Assembly (NCBI GenBank): GCA_963682055.1
Contig: OY821751.1
Coordinates: forward strand, 4,402,001-4,466,000
Reading direction: 5' to 3'
Length of the DNA: 64,000 nt
Origin: Primula veris
Taxonomy: Eukaryota; Streptophyta; Magnoliopsida; Ericales; Primulaceae
This document shows positions 44,191 through 55,899 of this stretch, in pieces (position 1 is the first letter of the stretch; every line of letters starts with the position of its first letter). The notes beneath the pieces are model-generated. The model ran no database searches. It had not been told where the DNA came from and saw only the letters and a list, made by a program, of their open reading frames with translations. The translations under genes were made by a program, and so were the position numbers.

Positions 44191-44822
44191 CAGAAAATTA
44201 ACGATACAAAAACGTAAAATTGCTCAACACTTGTAAATTCCTTACAAGGAACATATCATGCGACTACATTATTTTAGTCCACAACATTTTAACATCCATT
44301 CGCATAAAAAGTTCATTACCACACAAGTTAATAATTTGAAAAATGCACTACATAAAACCATCAAATTCACAATTCTCGCACTCTAATAGTTCGCTACTAC
44401 TTGACATGCAAACTTATACCTCATACACACTATATCAATCTACACACGGATACAGAGAACACAAAAGTGCGAGGGATAACCCATCACGATACGTTATCCT
44501 AAAGCACCCGAGTGTCCTCACATACTCTAGAACTCCACATCGCTAAGGTATTCCTTCACACATACCGACGAGAGGTCCACCCACTAGTTTGGCTAGCCAG
44601 GATCAACAAGCGTCCTCATTGTCCCCAACTTACCTCACATGTGGACTTTTCTTCCATCAACTACTACTAAATTCTAGCTACATGTCTTAAGCTAACTGCA
44701 ACCCCCCGTTTTAGAAAAAAAGTTTGAGTTTCTGGAAAAAGTTTTGTGAAAATGATACGATGGATCTTGGTCTAATGGTTACCCATCTTCCCGTCATCCC
44801 AAAGTATACAAGAACCAGGTTA

Positions 44823-44834
44823 GCTCTGATACCA
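44823..44834 (-). promoter_or_regulatory. Primer binding site, initiator tRNA-Met type (copy B)
   Basis: TGGTATCAGAGC on the minus strand, three bases inside the 5' LTR. Confidence 0.9.
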
Positions 44835-44837
44835 ACT

Positions 44838-46648
44838 TGTCACGTCCCGAAATCCGTAAAATGAATAACAAGGAGTGACCTTTTTAAACAAAAGAAAAAA
44901 GAAACATGTTGGTACAAAATTTAACTTTTAAAACAAAATAACTTGCGAGCTAAAGGAACAATTAAATGAATAAATATAAAGTTTGCCAAACGCGGCTACA
45001 AGACAAAATGGTTTTAACAAAATTATATAAAAAGAAATAAACAAATGTAATTTGTCCGTAGGCTACAACCTCAGAAATGAACTAAGTATAAAGAAAGGCA
45101 AGCTCCGAACCCATGTGATGCATTACAATAGCTCCTATCCAAACGTCTCAACCTAAGTTATACCTGAAAGACAAAACTGTAATGGTGAGTCTCACGCACA
45201 TACATAGACGGGACGGCACCACAAAATACCGTCACTCCATCCCATAAATGTAAGAACTCACAAATAACAACTATGATAATCAACATATAAAAAGAAATAA
45301 TAATAACATCGTACAACAAAATAAATTAAATAAACATCTATAGCAAACATGGACCTCTCACGCCACCTACCCCAGTCTGTAAGGTAGATCATTCCTTATA
45401 CCCCTCGGCCGTCTATTGTCCCCGGTATTGGGAGAGACATAGACCATTCCTAACATAAAAATAAATTTAAAGTGCGCACTTGGACCTCTCACGCCACTCG
45501 TCCTAATCCGTAAGACGAGTAATTCCCTATCCCCTCGGCGGTCTTTTGTCCCCGGAATTAGGGAGAGACATAGACCATTGCTAATAATAAAATAAATATG
45601 GTGCACACTATGACCTCTCACGCCACTCGCCCCAGTCCGTAAGACGAGTCATTCCCTATCCCCTCGGCTGTCTTATGTCCCCGGAATTAGGGAGAGACAT
45701 AGACCATTGCCACTAATCTAAATCACAAGGCCTCTGCCAATACTATAAAAACATTCAATTATCACATTCTCATATGTCACTATAACGTAATTCAATATAA
45801 CTCATAAGCATAGGTGCTAGATTCACAACTAGCCAAACAACTCCAACAACATAAAATCTCATTCAGGCATTTTAATAAACACCTTGTATGCGTAAACTAC
45901 AATTCATCCATATTCAACATAAATTTACCCAATTTCATCAACAACTATAATATCACATAATCAATTCATAAAACACGTAAACCCATCCATAATCTCATTA
46001 ATTCGAAATTAATATGTCTAAGGTCTCAACCTCTACAATTCAAATAATGGAATTAAAAGTGCAACAAATAAAACCCAATTAACAATTTAAGAACATAATT
46101 AAGATAAAAGGCAAAAACCCCCAATTTAAAATAAATGCAAGACCTAATCCTAACATACACACTCGTCTAGTCGCAATAGATAACCCCCGTTAACTTAGAG
46201 CGTAGAGGAGATGCTTCCGGTAAGAACCCACTAGTGGTGGTTTACTCTTCTTCTTATTCTTCTTCTTCTTCTTCCTAGGGTTTGAAATATCTCTTTTCTC
46301 TCTTATTTTAGGTTTTATGTTTTAAAAAACGGCTGAAAAGAGGTTTAGAAAAACTGTTTTGAGAGAGTTTGGGGAAGAGAACTATTTGGTCCCCAAAGTT
46401 CTAAAAGTTAACTCTGAATTAAAATTATTATTTTACTGCTAAAAAATAATCAATATTTAGAAACAAAGCCATTGGGTCCTTTTTATTTATAAAATTAGTA
46501 ACATGTTTTTAAAATAAAAAAATTCGGAAAAGTTTCGGTTTTGGCTAAAAATTAATCGAGTGACCGGTTTTTGGTAAAATTTGTATAAAACGTTTTTGGA
46601 TAAATTAAATCATAAATAAAACCACTTATAAAATTACGAGATGTTACA
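44838..46648 (-). repeat. 5' LTR of gypsy copy B
   Basis: The 1811-bp LTR is collinear with 14854-16665, with three tandem units at 45350-45710 and a TCT-rich run at 46247-46275. Confidence 0.9.
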
Positions 46649-47831
46649 ATTAGTACATCGAACTATTATTTCACCTTGTGTGTATGGCCGATACAAAAGA
46701 AAATTAAACATAAACACAAGCAAAAGGGAAAAAAAGTGTAAAGCTCCGAAATTGGGCGCTAAACCGCTAAACTATTAATACATGAATGTCGAAACAAGTT
46801 CATGTATGAAGACTATAGATTCGTTTTTTATCTTAAATTTAGATTAAAAAAAAAGTCATTATTATTTGTCCTTTATTAGCTCCCGTCCCAGGCCCGTTTG
46901 CGTAAAGATTAATGCCGACCAGTGATGCTTTGCTAATAAGTGATACCAGGGAGTGATCCATGATGAACATATATGGCGATGTATTTGATATATTGAATCA
47001 ATATACAGGGTTATATCCCCATCAATGGCAGACGTCATGGTCTTTAGCTTTGCTACTATCCGCGTCAATGAAAACACTATGGTTGCTTCTGAGTGGTGCT
47101 CGAAGATGAGTATCATGAGTTTATCATTAACTCTCGATTTGAGAGCCTGCTGGAAATAGAGACCTTAGAGCAGTGCTTTAATAATCGCGATTTAAAGGGC
47201 TAAAAGCGTGATAACACGTTTTGCGGAATCGAATTGCATACGCTTTTTTGCTTTTTGGGAGGTAAAGCGCTAAAAGCACGATTTTGGTGATAATAGCGCA
47301 AAAACCATGATTTATAGGGACTTAAAGCGTAAATAGCGGGCAACTCTTTTTTTCTTTTTATTAAAAGACATCAAAACGACGTCGTTTTATTTCAGTTTCT
47401 GTAAAAGAAATAGCTCGTCCATCTTCTCTCATATATATCCCTAACTTCATAAATAAGACTCAAATCCTCTCTCTCTCCGATGTCTATTCTCCAAAGTCCA
47501 ATCCTCTCTCTATTCGATCTTCTCACTATAATGTCGTCAATCTCTATCCCAATTTCTTGTCTATTCTACTCTAATGGAGGAAGTTACATCTAGAGGTTAA
47601 TCTTAAAAACGAATGGCCTAACTTGCAAGTATTATGAATATATCTATCTCTAGCGTTATCAATTACATTCACAAATTTGTTTAAACTATTAACAACCAAA
47701 AATTTGATCTCCTTAATGACATTCGATCGTTGAGACTTTACCAGTATTATAACTGCCAATTTCTGAATATATACGAAAATAAATCTAAGGTTCACACTAT
47801 TAGTTACCTCTTTAGTTTTACAAAAAAAAAA
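46649..47831 (+). repeat. Repeat segment S, second copy in unit B
   Basis: Counterpart of 16666-17844, including the palindrome AAAACGACGTCGTTTT near 47373 and the minus-strand frame at 46862-47116. Confidence 0.7.
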
Positions 47832-47920
47832 ATAGAGAAAATCAACCTTAGTCCGATTAAGTAATCCCATTTAACTCCTTTGAACCTCGTAGAGAGAACC
47901 ACGATAGTATACGGAGGCTA
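47832..47920 (+). pseudogene. AAE 5' fragment, cut by an LTR (copy B)
   Basis: Counterpart of 17845-17934: about 30 AAE codons with ATA at the start position, ending where the Sirevirus-like LTR begins. Confidence 0.75.
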
Positions 47921-49021
47921 TGTTAGGACCATATTTCTAGCCTAATAACTTTTTGTTGTGAATTGTTTTGAAAAAAATAATACAAGTTGAATGATTAAGA
48001 ATTAAGACAGTTTATGTTTACAGGTGAGGGTTGCAACCACAGTTCCAACCTTCCAATACGCATGATTTTGTTTAATTCTGTATAACTGTATTACTAAATC
48101 ATTAAAGTTTTTTATGTGAATTAAAGTATGTAGGATATATTATCATTTGTTTTAAATTGATTTACTTTTTATATATTGGGAATATTAAGGTAATGAAGAA
48201 TGGAAGTTACGTAAAAGATATATGGAGATTAGTTTAGAAGATATTGTCTTTTTATTGTGCAAACTAAATCTCTATTATTATGCCAAGTCTTTATCACGAA
48301 ATTCAATCTATGTGCTTACAAAATCTGTTATAATACAATTAGATTGAATATTATATGGAGTTATGGTTTCGAAATAAATTAAGATTTTATCTCTAAAAGA
48401 TATTGTTTTATATGTTCTTTGTTTAAGAAAATAGTAACTCCTATTGGCAAGCAGGTTATTAACATGTATTAATATGAAGATTGAGATTAATCAAATGCAA
48501 TATTATCTTGTTCGAATATGGAAAGATTGAGATCAATTAGAAGAGTCCAAATCAATCAACAAAATCTTGAAGAAAGAATATTGTTTTTACTCTTTAAAAA
48601 TTTGATAACTTTGCTTGTAAAAAGGGTGTGTTCTAAATTATAAAGAACTCAACTTTGAGAGAATACACAGTGAGCTTTTAAAACGAAAAACAATGGTGGG
48701 ATGCCATTGATCTTTTGAGTGATAGTTATAAGGTAGAATCAATATAGAGATAGGTGGAAAAATCTAGAGAGAGTCTGAGAGTTTTTCAATAAGAATTGAA
48801 TCCTATATTGTAAGCTTTTATAATATCATTAATCTGGGTGAGTGCCCCGGAGACGTAGCCTAGTTGGGTGAACTCCGTTGTTAAATGTGCGTGTGATTTA
48901 ATTCAAGTATATTTAACTCTACAAGTTTTATCAATCATTATACTTAAGTTTCAGCTGTGGTTCCAACTGTACTTGAAACCTAACTGCACAACAGCAACTA
49001 GAATAGCTTATAGGAATTTCA
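47921..49021 (+). repeat. 5' LTR of a Sirevirus-like copia element (copy B)
   Basis: Collinear with 17935-19046; begins TGTTAGGACC and ends TTTCA. The degenerate PBS TGGTATTAGACC follows at 49024-49035. Confidence 0.75.
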
Positions 49022-49080
49022 ATTGGTATTAGACCTTCACACTAGATTCTACTTAGTGTGGATCATGTGTTCTGGTAAAG

Positions 49081-50447
49081 ATGGATTTAATGAGGGAAGG
49101 AAATGCGCTTAACAAGCCACAAATGCTTGAAAGAGGAGTTAACTGTGGAGTTTGAAAAATAAGAATGAGATCATTCATCAAACAATAAGATGAACAAGCA
49201 TGGAAGTCTGTACTCTATGGTTGGAAACTTCCAATAGTTACTGATAATAAAGGTGAACTAGTTTATGTACCTGAAGATAGATGGTCTGATGATGAGGAGA
49301 AAATTTCAAATGCAAACTCAACAATAATAAACTTAATCTTTGATGGTGTAACTTTAAGCGTCTTTAGGTATATCTCTCACTGTAAAACTGTCAAAGAGGC
49401 ATGGGACATCTTACAAGTAACCTTTGAGTGAACAGTTAAAGTAAAAGCTAATAAAGTACAACAATTAACTACTCAGTTTAAAAATCTAAGAATGGAGGAA
49501 GATGAATCTATTGAACAGTTTAATGGAAGAATTTGTCATATTGCCTATCAAGCTGGAACCTTAGGTGAAAAATATAGTGATGTTAAACTCGTGAAGAAAA
49601 CACTAAGGTCTCTTTCAGAAAGATTTGAAATTAAAGTAACTGCTATTGAGGAATCAACAGATCTAGAAAACTTAAAAATTGAAGAACTTATAGGAAATCT
49701 AAGCACTCATGAGTTAAAATTCTTCAAACCAAAGAGAATAGAAAAGGGAATAGCCTTTCAAGCTAATAAAACTGAATCTTAACTCTGTGATAATCTGCAT
49801 GATGAAGAACAGCTGGACTTCTTTACTAAAAATGTTTACAAAAAATTCTATAAGAAAACGCAGGATGATACTGGAATATCTAAAAACTTTCAGAAAAGAG
49901 AAAATCAATTTAGGCCAGAATGTCGGCTTAATAATAATTCTAAAGGAAAATGGAATCTAAAACAAAACGATTACAGAGACTATCAGTCCAGAGAAATTCA
50001 ATGCAGATAGTGTAGGAGTTATGGTCATATTCAGGCTGAATGTGCTAACATTTTAAAAAGAAACAAAAATTCTTATATAACCACTCACAGTGATAGTGAA
50101 TCTGAAAATAACAGTGATGTGGAGGATGAATCTAATTTTGTTAACTTTATGGGAAGAATCACTGATAATGAACCTATTTATGAAAGTGATTGTGCGTCAG
50201 TTTCAACCTTAGTTACAACTGCTCTTAAAACCTATAGCAGTGATGAGAAAAAACCTTCAGAAGAGGGTATTACTCAACAATATATTATTTTTTATGAAAA
50301 ATATCAAATGCTGAGCAAATAATCTATTATCATCAACGAACTCAATATAAATCTAAAAGATGAAATAAAGAACCTCACTGAACAACTCAACAGACAACAA
50401 TTTGAGTTAAAAGAAAATGAAACTGTTGAATGCTTCATATTCAGATA
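49081..50447 (+). pseudogene. Sirevirus-like copia gag with in-frame stops (copy B)
   Basis: Counterpart of 19106-20480 and in one frame throughout. The stretch 49492-49782 is open for 96 codons (EEDESIEQFNGRICHIAYQ block) because a stop present in copy A is absent. The zinc knuckle CRSYGHIQAEC keeps the shared stop before it. No pol follows. Confidence 0.85.
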
Positions 50448-50597
50448 AATTAGATGATACGCTATCCTATTCTAGAGCCTCAAAGGATAATAGTGGTTTG
50501 GAGTACTATGTATATAAAACAGAGGACTCAGAAAAATCTAACTAGGTTGTAGATTGTAAAATATAACAGTCTCGGTGGTGACCGTTCCATCTCTTGC

Positions 50598-50940
50598 CCT
50601 TTTACTATGCCCATGGAAGATATTGAGGATGCTACTCGAAGGAATGTAGGATAAGTATCAATATAGTGTAGGTTATATCGTTGTAAATTAGTGAGATGCA
50701 ATCGTCATTTTTCTTGTCAAACCGAAGGGGTAACTAATAGTGTGAACTTTAGCTTTGTTTTGGTATATATTCAAGAACTAGGTGTTATAATTTATTATAA
50801 TGCTTGAAAGTATCGGCAATTGATGAATTGGTGTCTTATTGGTTTTAAAGTACATATTGTACTACTACGTTTAGTTAGATACACCATGAGGTATGATACT
50901 AACCCAAAAAAAAAACATCTAAACATTTTTATATAAATTG
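50598..50940 (-). pseudogene. Truncated AAE 5' fragment with flank (copy B)
   Basis: Counterpart of 20622-20965. ATG at 50708-50706, codons 2-29 deleted, then the SSISSMGI-like block and the common foreign tail. Confidence 0.8.
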
Positions 50941-51499
50941 GTGGGAAATACCCATTATTTCATTAATAATAATAAAAACGATCAAAACTTAGAAATCTAA
51001 AAAAAAAAAAAACTGTTAAGGATTAGTACATATAAATGCAAAGGAAATAAAATAATCATCATATTTCCACCTGTAATTCTGCATACTTCATATTGTTATT
51101 CCACAGTTTTAAGTCTTGTGACAGCATATATTGTATCGAAATCTTTCTGTAAGAGAAATACCCCTCATCGAGTGAACATAAATGGCAATTCTTGAATCGC
51201 TAATTTACTTTATTTATAATAGGACAACATAAGGCCTTAAATATCCAATTAGAATGACTGACAGTAGGCTCCATCTGTGTGCCAACACATTAATTAAACC
51301 GATCTAAATGTTTATACAAAATATTATGACACAAAAGTACGATCAAACACCCAATTCTATCCAAATAGATGTAGACGAACTTACCCGATATATGATTTAT
51401 CGCTTATTTATTACGAATTTTTATCTTTATCGGTTATTAACCTTTAACCTTTAATCTAAACCGAGAGTATGAGGAGTTTCAAGACGAATTGTAATGAGG
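50941..51499. other. Non-coding part of unit B
   Basis: Matches 20966-21490. No gene supported. Confidence 0.5.
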
Positions 51500-51688
51500 T
51501 CAGACCCATCCTACGATGGAACGGATATGCTTTTCACGAAACGTGAGAGTAGGGTTGAGATGAGGAGGAGGATAGGAGACCACAAAGATGGGGATGAGAA
51601 GATAGAGGAGAGAGGGTGAGAGAAAGAAATACGGCCTAGGGACTGGAGGAGCGGAGGTGGCGCCGCCGGCCGCATTTGACGACAGCAT
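51500..51688 (-). CDS. Hypothetical 62-codon reading frame
   Basis: The frame starts MLSSNAAGGATSAPP, then has a hydrophobic run (PSLLYLLIPIFVV) and a Pro-rich part. The minus-strand leader contains AAAACCCTAAAGTC, which resembles the leaders of ordinary plant genes. It might be the first exon of a decayed gene, or chance. In copy A it is split by the copia element at the ATACG site. No family recognised. Confidence 0.25.
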   Translation of the reverse strand: MLSSNAAGGATSAPPVPRPYFFLSPSLLYLLIPIFVVSYPPPHLNPTLTFREKHIRSIVGWV

Positions 51689-51739
51689 TTCTTAAGATTT
51701 TAGACTTTAGGGTTTTGAATTGTAAAGAGAAAGGGAGGG

Positions 51740-52040
51740 GCCAAAAAAAAAACATATCTAAACATGCCTAAAGAAAAAAAAAAGGTCTAGAAATATTGAT
51801 CGTTTTGTCTTTTTCTTTTGAAGTTCATTATCTCATCCATCAACCTGAAAATGCCATTGCATATTAATCGAAACCCCCAAAGAAAATAATTTAATTAATC
51901 TCATGTACATATATTATCAGTAACAATGAAATGTAATATGAACAAACAGAATATTACATGAAATTTTATTATCACAAACATAAAACAATAGATGATAAAA
52001 ACTTTTTCTGTTTCTGACCATAGAGGCGTTAGGAAGCGCT
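51740..52040. pseudogene. Collapsed SBP remnants (copy B)
   Basis: Counterpart of 29835-30130: SBP upstream module joined to the complement of an SBP 3' region, without the peptide frame. Confidence 0.6.
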
Positions 52041-52089
52041 CCCTACAAATGAGAGCTCATATAGTAACAGAAATATCCAAAATAATTGA

Positions 52090-53163
52090 TATTTCTGAAC
52101 TATTAACTCTTTTGTTGTTAATTGGTTTGAATAAAATAATGCAAGTTGAGTGATTAAGAATTAAGACAGTTTTATGTTTACAGGTGAGGTTCCAAGTTCA
52201 GTTGCAACCACAGTTTTAACCTGCCAATATGCAGGATTCTGTCTAATTCTGTCCAACTGCATTACTTAATCTTTAAATTCTTTTATTTGAATTATAGTAT
52301 GGAGGTTACTTTATATATATTGAGGATATTAAGGTGATGAAGAATGAAAGTTTCTTAAAAGATATATGGAGATTAGTTTAGAAGATATTGTTCATTTTAT
52401 TGTGCAAACTAAATCTATATTATTATGCAAAGTTTTTATCACGAAATTCAATCTATGTGCTTACAAAATCTGTTATGACCCAATTAAATTGAATGTTATA
52501 CAGAGTTATGGTTTCGTAATAAATTATGATTTTATCTCTAAAAAATATTGTTTTATACGTTGCTTGTTTAAGAAAATAGTAACTCATTTTCTCAAACAAG
52601 TTATTAACATGTATTTACATGAAGATTGAGATCAATCAAATGCAGCATTATCTGTTGCAAATATGGAAAGATTGATATCAATTAAAAGAGTTCAAATCAA
52701 TTAACAAGATGTTGAAAAAAGAAGATTGTTTTGCTCTTTAAATAGTTAATAGATTTTCTTGTAAGAAGTATGTATTTTAAATTATAAAGAACTCAATTTT
52801 GAGAAAATACACAGTGAGCTTTTAAAACGAAAAACAATGATGGAATGTCATTGATTTTTTGAGTGAGAGTTATAAGCTACGAGCAATATAGAGATAGGCA
52901 GAAAAAATTAGAGTGAATGAGAGTTTTTCAATAAGATTTGAATCCTTTATTGTAATCTTTTATAATATCATTAATCTGAATGAGTGTTTCAGAGACGTAA
53001 GCCAGTTGGGTGAACTCCGTTGTTAAATGTGCGTGTGATTTAATTCAATTATATTTAACTTTACAAGTTCTGTCAATTATTATATTTAGATTTCAACTGT
53101 GATTCCAACTGTACTTATAAAATAACTGCATAACGGTAAATAGAACAACGGATAGAAATTTCA
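52090..53163 (+). repeat. Diverged Sirevirus-like LTR without internal region (copy B)
   Basis: Counterpart of 30182-31082, without the internal deletion seen there, so it is the better guide to the full element. Ends TTTCA at 53163. An 87-codon frame inside (52366-52629) has no copia features and is not supported. Confidence 0.65.
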
Positions 53164-53178
53164 TATTTATTAATAATT

Positions 53179-53674
53179 GTGTTCGTAGTTCTTACTCTTA
53201 TAATTAGCCCGACTAACAGAGATATAGAACCAAGAAATTCATATGGGAGGTGGTGATATGTTATATGATTCTTTTTTATATTTGGATTTCAACGCAATTT
53301 TTTAAAGAATTTAAAAAAAAACATGCAGTTTTTTTTAAAAAAAATTTTATCAAAATGAGAGGGGCAAAAGAGCCCACGGCTGCCTCGCCCTGGTTACTTC
53401 CCTGCCAACGAACTGTGGTTTCTTAATAAGAGTTTGTCTAGTGCAGCTTTTGTCAAGAGCCCACGAATACGCTAAAGTTTAGTTGTATTATCCAAGTACC
53501 ATATTTCAACACTGTCAAATTCATGTAAAACTTCATCGCAACTTCGTTTTCGTTATTTCTCATGATAATGAAACAAAACAACACACAACAATGGTAGACA
53601 AATATCAAAAGCAAAATCAGTTTTACATTGAAAAAAATCTGAATTCTCAAATATTTCTCAGTTCCCATCCCTAC
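53179..53674. other. Downstream region of the left AAE gene
   Basis: Single-copy sequence between the end of duplication copy B and the AAE stop codon. It contains an A/T homopolymer-rich stretch (53300-53350). No poly(A) signal stands out and no gene is supported. Confidence 0.45.
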
Positions 53675-55695
53675 CTACAAACTGATTTTCGCTGACGAAG
53701 AGGAACACAATTTTTTCGCAATATCCTTGAGCAAAAATTTCTGAATCTTTCCTGTCGATGTCTTCGGAAGCTCGTCTTTAAAAATAACAGTCTTCGGCGC
53801 CATATAATGAGGCATCCGACCCCTACAAAACTCTACCATCTCCTCCTCCGTCACCACTTTGTCGTTAGTAGATATATCCGTATTTAAACTTATAAAAGCA
53901 CACGGCGTCTCTCCCCAAAACTCGTCGGGCTGTGCTACAACCGCCACCTCATTCACCTTCGGATGACTATACAACACATTCTCCACTTCGACACTACTCA
54001 CATTCTCTCCACCGCTTATGATTATATCTTTGGATCGATCTTTAATCTCCATATACCCATCCGAATGCATAACCCCAACATCTCCCGTGTAAAACCAACC
54101 ATTCTCCCTCATAGACTTAGAGGTTTCTTCGGGATCTTTTAAATAACCTAACATTGTGCACCCACCTTTTATCACTACCTCCCCGAGAGTGGATCCGTCT
54201 CGTTTGACACTTATCCCTGTATCAGGCTCGATAACATCCATTTCCGTAACTGAACTCAATGCACGCACGCCTTTTATAAAAAGGAAATTTATAATTATAA
54301 ATGATTTGATCAAATTAAATTTCAGTGATTCAACAAGATCTAGAGATTAATTTTATATGTAGAATTTTTTGACACACATTATTGCAAATACTAGATGCGA
54401 GTCATTTGATCACATGTAATAGGGAACCCTATGATTTTACGAATATTTGATCAAATGTAATATATATCGATGTACTTTCATATGCTTGGATCGAAAGTTC
54501 TTATTTACTATCTGCAATTTGTGCTTGTATATACCCATGTCATTAGTCATTTAATAATAATATCATATTTTATTAAAATCATTAATAATTATATAGTATA
54601 ATTCAAGTCATCTAAAATATTACCTTGTCTCGCCTTTAGATTTGCCCGTGTGGCTTCCGGCAAATGATCCCATTCCGGTTTCCACGCACACCACACGATC
54701 ACCCCGGCTAGCTCAGTCAACCCGTAACCGTGTGTCACCAAAAAACCCAAGGACTCGGTTCGAGTAATCACTTTCGCAGGAGGTGGTGATCCAGCTGTTA
54801 AAATATGAACAGTTTTATCAAGCCGCTCAGCTATTCCCGAGTTTGATAACATGTTGAGCACCACGGGTGCGGCACACATGTGTGTCACATTGTATCGGCG
54901 TATATAGTCAAATACGATAGATACATCAAACTTACGCAAACACACATTTGTTCCACCAACCGCCGCGATGCCCCAAGGGAAACTCCAACCATTGTTGTGA
55001 AACATAGGAAGAGTCCATAAGTACACCGGGTTTTTCAGTATGGACCATTCTATTAGCGATTCCACGGTCACCATGTAAATCGAACGGTGGTAGTTAACTA
55101 CCCCTTTAGGTGAAGATGTCGTGCCGGAAGTGTAATTTAGCACCATTGGGTCCCACTCGCTACTAGGACGTATCCACTTAAATTTCGGATCACCTTTGTT
55201 TACCAATTTCTCGTACGTGCACAAAAAATCAACGGTAGGACTAAATGCCACGTCATCATCGATGATGAGGACGAGAGTTGGGCACGGAGAGGATTGTGGG
55301 AAGAGAGTGAGGGCTTCTAGGACAACATTGGCTGATTGATAGTCAACAAATACTAGTTTTGATTCGGCGTGCCTCAAGAGATTGGACATGATACGAGCAT
55401 CTAAGCGTGTATTGATATTGTTAAGTACGGCGCCTGCCATAGGCACCGCAAAATGGAGTTCGTACATTGCTGGTACGTTTGGAGCTATAACGGAAACCAC
55501 CTGGCCTTTTCCTATGCCCATGGATGATATCGAGGATGCGACTTGAAGGCATCTGCGGTAGGTATCATTCCACGTGTAGGTTATATCGTTGTAAATTATC
55601 GAGGGGCAATCTCCGTATACTGTTGCCGTTCTCTCTAGGAAGTTTAAAGGAGTTAAAGGGGCCGAGTTTACGGAACTAGGGTTGAGTTTCTCCAT
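53675..55695 (-). CDS. Acyl-activating enzyme (AAE1/benzoate-CoA ligase-like), two exons
   Basis: AMP-forming acyl-CoA synthetase of the plant AAE1/BZO1/CNL clade: carboxylate plus ATP plus CoA gives acyl-CoA. Exon 1 is 55695-54624, the intron 54623-54271 (353 bp, GT-AG, splitting a Gly codon at residue 358), exon 2 54270-53675; 555 residues. Seen: P-loop YTSGTTSSPKG 188-198, YGLTE 324-328, YTGD 418-421, DRSKDIIISGGENVSS 436-451 and the catalytic lysine in STGK at 532. The length equals that of the tandem paralogue at 60931. The C-terminus is AKISL; ISL is not a known PTS1, whereas the paralogue ends SRL, so peroxisomal import may be lost. Substrate cannot be told: benzoate, cinnamate and short or medium chain acids are all used in this clade. 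No frame lesions. Source-like relative of the AAE fragments to the left. Confidence 0.92.
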
Positions 55696-55899
55696 TTTTC
55701 TTGTAAAACCAAAGAGGTATGTTGGTGTTATTTTGAGCTTGCTTTTGGTTTTCCTTTAAGAATTGGGAGTTATAATGCTTATGCTGGTGATTCTAAGTCT
55801 CGACAATGAATTAATCCTTCTCTTATTGGTTTAAACTTTAAAGTATTTGTACTACTACGTTTAGTTAGATACACTAGATATGAGGTATGGTACCAAGGA

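Larger units (their letters stand above)
37735..46648 (-). mobile_element. Tekay/Del-like Ty3-gypsy chromovirus, decayed (copy B)
   Basis: Same element and same truncation as 7725-16665: 5' LTR 44838-46648, PBS 44823-44834, pol 42656-39270, purine tract 38784-38801, 3' LTR 37735-38783. It was duplicated with the unit rather than inserted separately, since both flanks match copy A. Confidence 0.9.
33737..53178. repeat. Large tandem duplication, copy B
   Basis: Collinear with 1764-31098. It lacks the copia element and about 2 kb corresponding to 2316-4350 (SBP-1, the Harbinger MITE, the ATA microsatellite). It keeps about 190 bp lost from copy A near 30590. The right border is at about 53178, where the sequence after TTATTAATAATTGT diverges from copy A. 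Confidence 0.85.

Noticed and set aside
52366..52629. 87-codon frame in the diverged LTR of copy B
   Set aside because: It lies wholly inside LTR sequence, is broken by a deletion in copy A, and has no recognisable domain.
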